50,243 nucleotides of DNA from an uncultured Pelagibacteraceae bacterium. Its GTDB lineage: Bacteria; Pseudomonadota; Alphaproteobacteria; Pelagibacterales; Pelagibacteraceae. Positions 23,496 through 32,234 of the stretch are shown one piece after another. The stretch covers positions 1 through 50,243 of the forward strand of contig CACIKW010000006.1 of NCBI GenBank assembly GCA_902587315.1, in the 5' to 3' direction. The translations under genes were made by a program, and so were the position numbers. Numbering within the stretch: position 1 is the first letter of the stretch; each line of letters opens with the position of its first letter. The notes beneath the pieces were generated by a model. That model did no database searches, had not been told where the DNA came from, and worked only from the letters and a program-made list of their open reading frames with translations.

Positions 23496-25217
23496 CTACT
23501 TGTTTAGATGAATTGATTTTGAAATGCCTAGTGATATAGAATCTGAGATATAGTCGTAATTTATAATATTAGCCTCTGAAAATAATTTTTCATAAGAAAT
23601 AGTTAGAGAAATTTGTTTATTTGGATCAAGTGCAGGAAAAATTTCACCTAAAGCTTTTATCGCCATTATATCAAAAGTATTTGTGTAATCAGATCTAATT
23701 CTATTTGAATCTACGCTTGTATCGACATGATAATAATCATTGAAGCTTAAAGCTTCTCCTACTGAAATGTATGCCCATGGTAAAGCAAAATTAAATCTAT
23801 AATTGAAATCATAAGTTGCAACATCATTGGTTCCGTCTACAGCTTCAGAGACACTAAATCCTAAACCAATTTCTGAAGAAACAATTTCATTAATCGCCAA
23901 TCCGTGACTTAATGAAATACCGTGGCCGATTGCATTAGTGTCATCTGCTGTCGTATCAGTTGAATTTTGATTGCCTTTTGCATTAGAAAAAGAATAGCCA
24001 TATCCAAAAGAATGTCGATCGCCTATGCTGAAGGATCCTGATAGTCCAGCAGCAAGTGAAAAGCTATCTGCATCGTCATCATAATCTGTTTTACCTAATG
24101 AAAGATAAGGGCTTAAGCTTTGATTTTTATAAATTGTATCATAACCTAAAAATAAACTATAACCTTGAAAGTCATCTGAATTTTCATCATCTTGTCTTGA
24201 TTCAGTAAAGGATGGAAGTATCGTTAGTGAAGATGTTTCACTTAAAGTTCTTACTGCCATTAAACCTAATCCTCCGGTGTATGTTCTATCTACCATAGCG
24301 CTTGCAAATGGTTCTCTACTATCAGAGCTCATTTTTAATCTTGTTTTTGAAACAGAGTTAACATTATTATTTTGTATTCCTCCAAGATCAATATTTGCAG
24401 CGATGTACCATAGCTTAGGTGCTCCTCTTGCTTTCATTTCTTCTTCAATTTCGTTTACTGTATCTAAATCTTCAGCTGTCACATCTTCATTATTCTTAAT
24501 TTCTTCTATTACAGTTAAAGCTTTATTAGGTGAATCCGCCGAAACAAGTACAGAAAGTAAATAAAGTTTTATTTCAAGATTGTCTGGATATAGCATGTTC
24601 AATCTTTCAAGAGTTGCTATGGTTTGTTTAAAATTTCCAACATCACTTTGTTGTTTTGCATACTTTAAATTTAAATCTAAGTCATTTGGATTTTGCAGTA
24701 TCTGCATGTAAGTTATATTTTTATCAGAAGAACCAGGAATTAAAGTTTCTTCTCCATTTATTGTAATTGATTTAGTCTTAGTCTCTGCGGCTAATTTAAT
24801 GGTTTCTTCAACTTTCGGAACATCAATGATATCTGTTTTTGTAGTCTCTTTTTTATCTATAATTTCTTTAATTTCTACTTTCTGCTCATTAAAACTAAAA
24901 TCATTATCAACGATTTTAGCAATGGTTATTTCTTCTTTAATAAATTCATCAAAAATTATTGATTCTTTTACCTTTTCGATAATCATTGTTTCATTGTTCT
25001 TAATTTTTAAATTATTTTTTAAATATTTTTTTTCTAAAATATTTGAATTTAATTTTGGAACTTTGTACGATATTTTAGAAAAATTTTCACTGTAGGCTCC
25101 TACGGGAATAGATCGCATTGTTTCTGAAAACAAAGATATTAATGCAACTACAAGCAAGATTGTAAGTACTCCTGTTGAGCTATTTTTTTTAACTTTTCTT
25201 TTTCTTCGTTTTTTCAT
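23496..25217 (-). CDS. TPR plus outer-membrane beta-barrel protein
   Basis: This 573-residue envelope protein has a very basic N-terminus (KKRRKRKVKK) and one hydrophobic helix at about 16-34, either an uncleaved anchor or a signal sequence. A Lys/Glu-rich spacer (about 40-165) and a TPR-like helical region (about 180-265, with NPNDLDLNLKYAKQQSD) follow. From about 270 to 573 the sequence alternates like an outer-membrane barrel, starting at YIAANIDLGGIQNNNVNS and ending in strand-like LGISKSIHLNK. The TPR-then-barrel order resembles Slam/DUF560-type outer-membrane proteins, but I would not assign that function. It lies between the pilin genes and the FecR gene, all on the minus strand. Confidence 0.7.
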   Translation of the reverse strand: MKKRRKRKVKKNSSTGVLTILLVVALISLFSETMRSIPVGAYSENFSKISYKVPKLNSNILEKKYLKNNLKIKNNETMIIEKVKESIIFDEFIKEEITIAKIVDNDFSFNEQKVEIKEIIDKKETTKTDIIDVPKVEETIKLAAETKTKSITINGEETLIPGSSDKNITYMQILQNPNDLDLNLKYAKQQSDVGNFKQTIATLERLNMLYPDNLEIKLYLLSVLVSADSPNKALTVIEEIKNNEDVTAEDLDTVNEIEEEMKARGAPKLWYIAANIDLGGIQNNNVNSVSKTRLKMSSDSREPFASAMVDRTYTGGLGLMAVRTLSETSSLTILPSFTESRQDDENSDDFQGYSLFLGYDTIYKNQSLSPYLSLGKTDYDDDADSFSLAAGLSGSFSIGDRHSFGYGYSFSNAKGNQNSTDTTADDTNAIGHGISLSHGLAINEIVSSEIGLGFSVSEAVDGTNDVATYDFNYRFNFALPWAYISVGEALSFNDYYHVDTSVDSNRIRSDYTNTFDIMAIKALGEIFPALDPNKQISLTISYEKLFSEANIINYDYISDSISLGISKSIHLNK

Positions 25218-25284
25218 CTTTCTAAATTAAGCATGTTTTAAAAAAAAAAGAAACTAGATATAATTTTTTAAGAAATTTACGCTT

Positions 25285-25731
25285 TTAACAATTGTTGTTT
25301 TCGGTCCAAGCCCCATTTTGTGTCAATTCTATTTGACAGCTTTTTGTAGTGTCTTCTAACACTTCTAGAGCTTTAATAGTGTAGCCATTTTCATCATAAA
25401 TACACATGTGATAATCGGTTTGATCCTCTCCAGTAACTGGATCAAGTTTAACATCTATGGTATCACCGCCTCCAAATAATACATTATTAATTTGAGTTGA
25501 TGTACCATCATCAGGATCGCAAGTATCTCCTTGAGTTAAATATGATTGAGTATTCGAGTATTCTTCTGTTTGTGCTAATGTGATTTGCTGCATTGTATTT
25601 TTTGCAGATGTTTTTTTTGCTCCAGCTATATATCCTTGATAAGTAATAGTGCCAACCGCAGAAAGAATTCCTATGATCGCAACAACTACCATAAGCTCGA
25701 TTAAACTAAACCCCGAGCTTTTGGTAGTCAT
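25285..25731 (-). CDS. type IV pilin, second copy
   Basis: This 148-residue prepilin has a short basic leader MTTKSSG, cleaved before FSLIELMVVVAIIGILSAVG; mature residue 5 is the conserved Glu. The hydrophobic helix is followed by TYQGYIAGAKKTSAKNTMQQ and a globular domain with four Cys residues (in GDTCDP, HMCIYD, KSCQIE and NNNC), enough for two disulfides including a C-terminal loop. It would be processed by the prepilin peptidase at 44695 and assembled by the pilus machine at 27.1-35.3 kb. It shares the N-terminal third with the pilin upstream (25768-26265) but the globular parts differ, so one may be the major and the other a minor pilin. The AT-rich hairpin between them may lower its expression. 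Confidence 0.93.
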   Translation of the reverse strand: MTTKSSGFSLIELMVVVAIIGILSAVGTITYQGYIAGAKKTSAKNTMQQITLAQTEEYSNTQSYLTQGDTCDPDDGTSTQINNVLFGGGDTIDVKLDPVTGEDQTDYHMCIYDENGYTIKALEVLEDTTKSCQIELTQNGAWTENNNC

Positions 25732-25746
25732 TAATTTTTTATTCTA

Positions 25747-25769
25747 AATTAAATTTCTTAAATTTAATT
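25747..25769 (-). terminator. AT-only hairpin between the two pilin genes (possible attenuator)
   Basis: AATTAAATTT (25747-25756) pairs with AAATTTAATT (25760-25769) across a 3-base loop, and overlaps the stop codon of the upstream pilin. The stem has no GC pair and no clean T-run, so it could be an mRNA 3' stabiliser or weak attenuator rather than a true terminator. Confidence 0.3.
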
Positions 25770-26265
25770 ACTCAACGGTAACGGTATTTTTCATAGTTGA
25801 ATCATCATCACCAGCTGTACAGCCGCCAGGGTCAGCAGCGGTATCCGCTCCTGCATCTGCTTCTGCAAAACAAGTTTCTATGGTTACTAAACTACCGTCA
25901 TCTGAAACAGTTGTTTGACCTAATACTAAAGTACCTGCAGCTGCACTTACTACCGCAGCATTTGCGGGTGAATAAGTGTTTTTAAAATCTGCTAACGCAG
26001 AAGCAGCAGAATCAGATAGATCTGCACCATCACAATCATAACCAGTACCAGCTGTATTTTTCATTACAAGTGATTCTCCCATATTACATTTTGCTAATTC
26101 AGCAGCGACATACTTTGTTACAGAAGCATGATTTGATTTAGTAGCATTTTTTTTTGCACCAGCAGTGTAACCTTGGTAAGCAACTGTTCCAACAGCTGCT
26201 AATATTCCAATAATTGCAACCACAACTAATAATTCGATTAATGTAAAACCTTTGTTATTTTTCAT
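25768..26265 (-). CDS. type IV pilin, first copy (probable major pilin)
   Basis: This 165-residue prepilin has leader MKNNKG cleaved before FTLIELLVVVAIIGILAAVG, with Glu5 of the mature chain in place. The globular part is rich in Ala, Asp and Gly and poor in aromatic residues, with Cys residues in AKCNMG, GYDCDG, ETCFAE and GGCTAG. A strong Shine-Dalgarno (AAAAGGACGGGAAA) precedes the ATG, the best in the window, which suggests high expression and the role of major subunit. It is first in a minus-strand series (pilin, pilin, TPR/barrel, FecR) and is divergent from the STAS gene; the shared 161-base gap contains a CCATAATGG dyad. Confidence 0.93.
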   Translation of the reverse strand: MKNNKGFTLIELLVVVAIIGILAAVGTVAYQGYTAGAKKNATKSNHASVTKYVAAELAKCNMGESLVMKNTAGTGYDCDGADLSDSAASALADFKNTYSPANAAVVSAAAGTLVLGQTTVSDDGSLVTIETCFAEADAGADTAADPGGCTAGDDDSTMKNTVTVE

Positions 26266-26365
26266 TTTCCCGTCCTTTTTTTTTTAATAAACAATCTTTA
26301 TTTATTCTACAGCATTAGTAAATACTATATTATTAAAGAATTTGTTAGTAAATTAAGGCAATGGC

Positions 26366-26374
26366 CCATAATGG
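26366..26374. promoter_or_regulatory. dyad CCAWWWTGG, intergenic copy 4
   Basis: GGCCCATAATGGGTC (26363-26377) sits in the divergent gap, 100 bases upstream of the first pilin and 52 bases upstream of the STAS gene. It is the most GC-rich point of the gap and nearly palindromic, so it is a good operator candidate that could act on both genes. Confidence 0.35.
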
Positions 26375-26426
26375 GTCTAATTTTCTATATTTTAATAATT
26401 TTCATTTATGCTATCAGTAATTCACA

Positions 26427-26726
26427 ATGACTTATAAGGTTACAGAAGAAGGCAACGTCAGCACAGTCTTTCTAAATGGAGAGATTGACATGGATGTTAC
26501 AGACAAAGCCAAAGAAGTTATTTTACCAATAGTAGATTCTGGAAAAGAAGTTCATTTAAACTTAAAAGACGTACAATACATGGATTCATCCGGAATTTCA
26601 GTTTTAATTGAAAGTCATCAAAGAGCATTAGAGAAAAATACAAAAGTAGTGATCAAAGAAGTGAGTAAATCTGTTTTAAAAGTAATTATGATGGCAAAAC
26701 TTGAACAGATACTTAACCTTGAATAA
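26427..26726 (+). CDS. STAS-domain anti-sigma-factor-antagonist-like protein
   Basis: This 99-residue single-domain STAS protein is of the RsbV/SpoIIAA type. The phosphorylation loop QYMDSSGISVLIE carries the acceptor Ser (Ser54) after the conserved Asp. In this family the unphosphorylated form binds the HATPase partner and releases that partner's target; SpoIIE phosphatases reactivate it. Two such phosphatases are encoded in this window (90-2183 and 43251-44531), and the kinase partner is the next gene, sharing one base (TAATG at 26724-26728). It is placed between the pilin genes and the assembly operon, on the opposite strand from both, so it may control pilus or surface functions. Confidence 0.92.
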   Translation: MTYKVTEEGNVSTVFLNGEIDMDVTDKAKEVILPIVDSGKEVHLNLKDVQYMDSSGISVLIESHQRALEKNTKVVIKEVSKSVLKVIMMAKLEQILNLE

Positions 26727-27139
26727 TGAACCTTTCAGAATCTAAAGATTTTCTTGTAAGTACCGCGAGCCTAAAAGAGGTTAGAGTTTTTTCTAGAGAT
26801 GTTTTTGAAAAAATAAATTTACCACAAGATCAAAAAGATGAGTTAGTCCTAGCAATTGCAGAAGCTGCACAAAACATCGTTAAACATGGTTATAAAGGAA
26901 TTAAAGAAACATCTGACAGAATGGAAATTAAAATATCACTAAAAGATGGTGAATTAGAAATAGGTTTTTTCGACAAAGGAAAAAAAGTAGTTCCAGAAAA
27001 TGTTCAACATAGAAAATTAGATGATATTAAACCAGGTGGCTTAGGTACTTTTTTTATAAAACAAATTATGGACAATGCGGTATTTAAAAAAGACCAAACT
27101 GGCTGGGTAAACCATTTGATATTGACGAAAAAAATCTAA
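26726..27139 (+). CDS. HATPase anti-sigma/serine kinase (RsbW/SpoIIAB-like)
   Basis: This 137-residue protein is a GHKL ATPase of the anti-sigma kinase type. The N-box is in ELVLAIAEAAQNIVKHGYKG and the G-box in KPGGLGTFFIKQIMD; the middle strand motif is LEIGFFDKGKKV. The family phosphorylates its STAS partner on serine and, when free, binds a sigma factor or another output protein. The target is not encoded here: no sigma factor is visible in the window. The start overlaps the STAS stop by one base and its end overlaps the convergent GspF gene by 4 bases (27136-27139), with no terminator between them. Confidence 0.9.
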   Translation: MNLSESKDFLVSTASLKEVRVFSRDVFEKINLPQDQKDELVLAIAEAAQNIVKHGYKGIKETSDRMEIKISLKDGELEIGFFDKGKKVVPENVQHRKLDDIKPGGLGTFFIKQIMDNAVFKKDQTGWVNHLILTKKI

Positions 27140-28380
27140 CCTATTAAAGCTCCTACATTAAATATCGGTGAATACATCGCTATCATTAATCCACCTATCA
27201 TTAATCCCATAAATACAATCATAATAGGTTCAATCAAGCTCGACATATTGTCAACGGTACCATCAAATTCTTCTTCGTAATATGATGCAACTGATCCAAA
27301 CATTTCGTCTAGCTGTCCAGTTTGTTCACCAACCGAAATTAATTGGCTAAACGTTGGTGGAAACAAAGGCTCCTTTAAAAAAAGTTTTGTTAAAGTGTCT
27401 CCTGAAAAAACTCCTTTTTTAACATTTTCTAAAGCTTCGGTTACAACTACATTATTACTTACTGATTTTGCAATTTCTAAACTTTCTAACAAATTAACGC
27501 CAGCGGCACTAAGATTTCCTAAAATCAATGATATCCTTGCAAGCAAAGATTTTAAAATCATATCTCCAAAAATTGGCATTTTTAAAACTTGCTTGTGCCA
27601 CTTATATTGTATGGTTGCATTTTTTGTTGTTAAATATCTAAAAGCAACAATAAAAACTATTATTGATACAAGCATAATAAACCCTCCTGTGCCTCTTAGA
27701 AAATCACTCATAGCCATAATAACAGCGGTCGGCTTAGGTAGTGCTATTCCCATGCCATCATACATTTTAGCAAATACTGGTACGACTTTAATTAACATAA
27801 AAGCACTAACAGTAATGGCTACAGAAAACATTATTCCCGGATACATTAATGCTCCCTTAATTTTCTTTTTAATTTTTTCTTTCTTTTCTAATGAATCAAC
27901 AATTTTTAAAAGGAACACATCTAGTTTACCACTGGCTTCACCGGCTTTAATTAGGTTAACATAAACATTGTCAAAGTACTCAGGATATTTTTCAAAACAT
28001 TTTGATAATGTTACACCTCCTTCAAGACTTTTTCTTATATCTTCAATTAAGTCTTTCATTCCAGGATTTTCAAGCTGGTCTCTTAACATTCCAAGCACTT
28101 CTAAAATTGGCAAACCTGCTTTTACCATGGTTGCAAATTGTTTTGAGAAAATAAGAATGTCTTCTACTTTTGGTTTTTTTTTACTGCTAAAAAGTGAAAA
28201 GCCACCACCCTTTTTCCCTTTTGCTTTTGCATCACCTTTTTTTTTCTTTGATCTATTTAAATTAGTAATGATTATTTTTTGTTCTTTAAGCTTATGTGAA
28301 GCCTCATCTTGATTTAACGCTTCAATATCACCCTCAACATATTTACCCTCTGAAATACCCTTGTATGTAAATGTTTCCAT
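27136..28380 (-). CDS. type IV pilus inner-membrane platform protein (PilC/GspF family)
   Basis: This 414-residue polytopic protein has two GspF domains. The first (about 75-200) includes ILIFSKQFATMVKAGLPILE and LIKAGEASGKLD; the second (about 275-400) includes ISLILGNLSAAGVNLLESLE and LISVGEQTGQLDEMFGSVA. Three membrane helices lie near 180-205, 230-250 and 385-410. A basic, glycine-rich linker (KKKKGDAKAKGKKGGG) follows the N-terminal region. It is the membrane base on which the pilus polymerises, driven by the ATPase encoded just upstream (10-base gap). It is the last gene of the assembly operon. Confidence 0.94.
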   Translation of the reverse strand: METFTYKGISEGKYVEGDIEALNQDEASHKLKEQKIIITNLNRSKKKKGDAKAKGKKGGGFSLFSSKKKPKVEDILIFSKQFATMVKAGLPILEVLGMLRDQLENPGMKDLIEDIRKSLEGGVTLSKCFEKYPEYFDNVYVNLIKAGEASGKLDVFLLKIVDSLEKKEKIKKKIKGALMYPGIMFSVAITVSAFMLIKVVPVFAKMYDGMGIALPKPTAVIMAMSDFLRGTGGFIMLVSIIVFIVAFRYLTTKNATIQYKWHKQVLKMPIFGDMILKSLLARISLILGNLSAAGVNLLESLEIAKSVSNNVVVTEALENVKKGVFSGDTLTKLFLKEPLFPPTFSQLISVGEQTGQLDEMFGSVASYYEEEFDGTVDNMSSLIEPIMIVFMGLMIGGLMIAMYSPIFNVGALIG

Positions 28381-28390
28381 TATTAATTAA

Positions 28391-30145
28391 TTATGAGGAT
28401 AAAACTCGCTCATACTCTCTAAAGCTAAGCTCCCCATTTGCAATCATTCTTCGACCCATATCTTGCATGGTTTGAAAGCCCTCTTTTATTGCAATTTCTT
28501 TTAACTCAGGAGTAGTAGCTTGTCTTAGTATGGCTTCTTTAATTGGTTTTGTAACCACTAAAATTTCATAAATTCCTTGTCTTCCCTTATAACCTGTGTC
28601 TTTACATTTTGGACAACCTTTTCCTTTAGTGGCTTTTACTCTTGATGCTTGTTCGGGAGAAAAACCTAAATCAGTTAAAACTTTTGGATTAACATCGTCA
28701 TCTGGCATTCTACATTCTTTACAGTTTCTTCTTGCAAGTCTTTGGGCTAGCACCATTTGGGTTGCAGCACTAATTAAATAATCGGGCGTTCCCATATTTT
28801 GTAATCTTGTAATTGTACTTGGTGCATCATTAGTGTGAAGTGTACTAAAAACTAAGTGTCCAGTAAGCGCAGCTTTTAATCCAATATCAACTGTTTCCTT
28901 ATCTCTCATCTCTCCAACTAGAATTATTTCTGGGTCTTGACGAAGAAAAGATCTTAATGCGGCCGAAAAAGTTAGACCTATATCATCTTTAATTTGAACC
29001 TGTCCAACTCCAGGTAACTCGTACTCTACAGGATCTTCTGCGGTTAAAATATTTAAATGTGGTTGACTTACTTCTTTAAGAATACTGTACAAGGTTGTTG
29101 ATTTTCCTGAACCAGTAGGACCTGTTACAAGAATTAGTCCTTGGGTGCTGTGAATTGCTTTTCTTAAGTTTTTTAAATCGGCATCTTCAAAATTTAATTG
29201 TTCAAGAGTTATATCTCCTGCGTCTTTATTTAGTACCCGCATAACAATTCTTTCGTTACTAGCAGTCGGTAAAATAGATAATCGTAAATCGACAACTTTA
29301 CCATCTATTTTAAAATTAATTGCACCATCTTGTGGCAATCTTCTTTCAGCAATATCTAGTTTACCCATTATTTTAAAACGAGTTACTACAGCACCATAAT
29401 TATCATGAAGAAATTTTCTGTATTGTTCCTGTTCTTGCAGCATACCGTCTGCACGATAACGAACTCTTGAAGAAAATCTATATGGTTCAATATGGATGTC
29501 ACTTACGCCCGATTTAATTGCATCGGCTACAACGGCTGTACTAAATTTTATAACTTCTGACTCATTTTCTAATGCTTCAATATCTTCTTCGGGTGGTTTC
29601 TCAAGAACTTCACCTGCTTCTCCTAAATCACTATCAAAAGTTTTTGTTTTTTCTTTTGCAACATTTTCTTCTCTAATTTTTGCAGTAGTTACATCCCCGC
29701 TTTCGCTTAGTAATTTTTCAATAAAATCAGAAATTTGTGAAACTTTTGCCGCGTGTAATTCGATATTTTTTTTTGTAATAGCTTTTAAATTTCTCATTAA
29801 ACCAAGTTTTGAGCTATCCGAAATTGCAATATGGAGTGTTTTTTTATCTACTTTAAATGGTGCTACAAAATTCATGTTTATATAATTTGAAGGAAGTACA
29901 GTTTTTATTTCATCGCTAATTTGAGCCTTTGTTAAATCAACAATTTCTAGATTTTGTTCTTTAACCAGAACATCTAAAATTTTATTTTCATCGGTTAACT
30001 TAAGTTCAAAAACAGCATCTATCTGGGACTTTTTACCTTCGTTGCTTAGTTTTTTTATATTTGGTAAATCTTTTCCTGATATGATGTCATGGTCGATCAA
30101 GACATTAATAAGATTTATTTCACTTTCTCTACTAATTTTAAGCAT
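28391..30145 (-). CDS. type IV pilus assembly ATPase (PilB/GspE/MshE family)
   Basis: This 584-residue secretion ATPase has an MshEN/GspE-N-type N-terminal region (about 10-150), then the motor domain. Walker A is LVTGPTGSGKSTTLYSIL near residue 340, the Walker B/Asp-box region is RSFLRQDPEIILVGEMRDKE and the His box is LVFSTLHTND. A tetracysteine zinc site is present (CKEC near 477 and CPKC near 512, with GYKGRQGIYEIL), which is characteristic of extension ATPases and absent from PilT. It powers pilin polymerisation. It shares one base with the secretin gene at its start. No separate retraction ATPase is found in this window. Confidence 0.95.
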   Translation of the reverse strand: MLKISRESEINLINVLIDHDIISGKDLPNIKKLSNEGKKSQIDAVFELKLTDENKILDVLVKEQNLEIVDLTKAQISDEIKTVLPSNYINMNFVAPFKVDKKTLHIAISDSSKLGLMRNLKAITKKNIELHAAKVSQISDFIEKLLSESGDVTTAKIREENVAKEKTKTFDSDLGEAGEVLEKPPEEDIEALENESEVIKFSTAVVADAIKSGVSDIHIEPYRFSSRVRYRADGMLQEQEQYRKFLHDNYGAVVTRFKIMGKLDIAERRLPQDGAINFKIDGKVVDLRLSILPTASNERIVMRVLNKDAGDITLEQLNFEDADLKNLRKAIHSTQGLILVTGPTGSGKSTTLYSILKEVSQPHLNILTAEDPVEYELPGVGQVQIKDDIGLTFSAALRSFLRQDPEIILVGEMRDKETVDIGLKAALTGHLVFSTLHTNDAPSTITRLQNMGTPDYLISAATQMVLAQRLARRNCKECRMPDDDVNPKVLTDLGFSPEQASRVKATKGKGCPKCKDTGYKGRQGIYEILVVTKPIKEAILRQATTPELKEIAIKEGFQTMQDMGRRMIANGELSFREYERVLSS

Positions 30146-31719
30146 TATAAAATCCTTGGTGCAATAAACACTAAGAGTTCATTCATTCTATCTGTTTTTT
30201 CGCTTCCTTGAAACATTTTTCCTATTATAGGTAAATTGCCGATTCCTGGAACTTGTTCCTTGGCATCAGATATTTCGTTCTTCTTAATTCCGCCTATTAC
30301 CACAATATCGCCATCTGCTATTAAAAGTTTGGTGTTTATTTCCATTTTATTAATACCGACGGCTCCTGGGTTTGTTCTATCAGGAGTGTCATTGTTTACT
30401 TTTACTTCTAGAAGCACGTTTCCATCACCAATAATACTTGGTGTAACTGTGAGTTTTAATGCTGCATCTTTAAATGATGGAGCTGTATCTCCACTTCCAG
30501 CAACTGGTATTTGTACACCTTGAGTTATAGATGCAACTTGATTGTCTAAAGTAAATAATTTTGGATTAGATATTGTTTTTCCAAGTCCTTCTTTTTCTAA
30601 AGCTTCAATTTGAAGTTTTAATACCGCTGAGCCTGTTTTTCTTAGTACTCCAATACCGCTTGTAGCACCTGCTGCATTAAAGTTAAAAAGACTGTCTGCA
30701 CCTCCGCTTCCTGCGGTACTAATTGCAGAAGTAGTAGAGCTAATATCTGCTCCTGATCCAGTTGGTGCTCCAACCGTAGTACCACCTACAGTACCTCCGG
30801 CTCTAAGTCCTCTTCTTGTGTATGCTGCTCCCAATTTGTTTCCAAGAGCTCTTTCAAAACTAGATGTAGCTTCTACTATGAAAGCTTCTATTAAAACTTG
30901 TTTAGTTCTAACATCAATTTCTCTTATAACTTTATCTACTACATCTAAATCTTTTTCTTTTCCTCTAACAATTATTGATCTTGTAGTTTTTTCTTCTGTT
31001 ATTTGAATAGGATTATAAGCTCCTTCTCCCGATGAGGTAAATAATTCTGTTATAGTCGCCTTAGCTTCTGCGGGTGTGATATAATAAAGTCTAAATATTT
31101 CAGAAACCACAGGTTCAACGGAATCTTCGAGTTCAACTTTTTTTCTAACAGCGGCAGCTCTTGCAGATTTATAGCTTTCTTGAGAAGTTAAAGTGGCCGG
31201 TGAATGAATTCTTATAATATTACTTGCTACATCAATATCTGCAGCAAAATTTTTCATATCTAATAATGCATTAAAAGCTTTATCCCAAGGAACATCCGAA
31301 AGTTCAGCAGATATAGATCCAGCAACTTCTTCTCCAACCAAAATATTTACATCTCCAACTTTTGCCATCAAGCTCATGGCTTCCTTGTAGTCTAAGTTTT
31401 GAAATTTGAATGTTACCTTTTGTTTAAGCAACATATATTCATCGGGTATCAATAGATAGTTTTTCTCTTTAACCGATGAAATTTTCTTTCTTTTCTTTAA
31501 TTTTTTTACATCTCCTTCGATAGGAGTTGGGCCCATTTTAGCACTCTTTTCGATTTCTTTTTTTCCTAATGTTTTAACGTCTTCCTTAATCAATGGTGTA
31601 TTATGTTTAAATACTTTCATTGACTTTTTGCTTTTACCAGCCTTAAGTGTCTCACAACCATTTAACAATAAAAGCAATAAAGAAAATATTGTTAGTAATT
31701 TAAAAGATTTAAAATTCAT
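30145..31719 (-). CDS. type IV pilus secretin (PilQ/MshL-like), lipoprotein
   Basis: This 524-residue outer-membrane channel protein has a lipobox in the signal peptide (LLLLLNGC), so it may reach the outer membrane as a lipoprotein, as MshL does. A basic linker (about 25-95) precedes a secretin N-domain (FQNLDYKEAMSLMAKVGDVN) and a second one (IFRLYYITPAEAKATITELF). The secretin core (about 275-524) has the gate region, ISNPKLFTLDNQVASITQG, and the closing VPGIGNLPIIGKMFQ and ELLVFIAPRIL. A Gly/Ser/Thr-rich insertion (about 300-345) replaces the periplasmic loop. It forms the exit pore for the pilus. The gene shares single-base junctions with both neighbours. Confidence 0.94.
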   Translation of the reverse strand: MNFKSFKLLTIFSLLLLLLNGCETLKAGKSKKSMKVFKHNTPLIKEDVKTLGKKEIEKSAKMGPTPIEGDVKKLKKRKKISSVKEKNYLLIPDEYMLLKQKVTFKFQNLDYKEAMSLMAKVGDVNILVGEEVAGSISAELSDVPWDKAFNALLDMKNFAADIDVASNIIRIHSPATLTSQESYKSARAAAVRKKVELEDSVEPVVSEIFRLYYITPAEAKATITELFTSSGEGAYNPIQITEEKTTRSIIVRGKEKDLDVVDKVIREIDVRTKQVLIEAFIVEATSSFERALGNKLGAAYTRRGLRAGGTVGGTTVGAPTGSGADISSTTSAISTAGSGGADSLFNFNAAGATSGIGVLRKTGSAVLKLQIEALEKEGLGKTISNPKLFTLDNQVASITQGVQIPVAGSGDTAPSFKDAALKLTVTPSIIGDGNVLLEVKVNNDTPDRTNPGAVGINKMEINTKLLIADGDIVVIGGIKKNEISDAKEQVPGIGNLPIIGKMFQGSEKTDRMNELLVFIAPRIL

Positions 31720-32234
31720 TAAAATGGCTCCGAAGTTTCTTTAATTTGGTTTTTAAAATTAATTACTAAATAAGAATCATCTCCTTTTTCAAACACTGCC
31801 TGATGAGGCTGCAATGAAATTAATTTTATACCTTTGCTTAGCTCTTCGTTCATTTGTAATGTGACTATTTCACCTGATGAATTTATTAATGATACATAGC
31901 TTTCATATTCACCTGTCATTATTGCAATAAGTTTAAAGTTATATAAACTCATCTCGCTAGCTTCTTCATCGTCATTTGTAATTATTGCTACAGTGCTTGC
32001 TCCTCCAAGAGATGCATCTCCAACAAAAGGATCATTTAAAGGTAGAGGTTCTGCTTGTTGGTCAGTTTCTGAAATAATATTTGCATTTTTTTCAGCTTGT
32101 TGTTTTTTAATTTTTTGATTAATTTCTTTTGCTTTATCTATTATGTTTTGTTCAGTGTCATGATTGTCAGCAATCGAATTGCTAAAACAAAAAACAGTTA
32201 CTAAAATCAATATTGTTATTTTCTTAAAAATCAC
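31719..32234 (-). CDS. pilus assembly protein, PilP-like
   Basis: This 171-residue periplasmic protein has a signal peptide (ILILVTVFCFSNSIA, cleaved near 22). A flexible polar stretch (about 25-75) leads to a small beta domain: NFKLIAIMTGEYESYVSLIN, then GEIVTLQMNEELSKGIKLIS and VFEKGDDSYLVINF. That pattern fits the beta-sandwich of PilP, which links the PilN/PilO complex to the secretin. No lipobox is seen, unlike many PilP proteins. Position between the PilO-like and secretin genes supports the call, and it overlaps the PilO-like gene by 11 bases. The assignment is mostly from position and fold pattern. Confidence 0.72.
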   Translation of the reverse strand: MIFKKITILILVTVFCFSNSIADNHDTEQNIIDKAKEINQKIKKQQAEKNANIISETDQQAEPLPLNDPFVGDASLGGASTVAIITNDDEEASEMSLYNFKLIAIMTGEYESYVSLINSSGEIVTLQMNEELSKGIKLISLQPHQAVFEKGDDSYLVINFKNQIKETSEPF

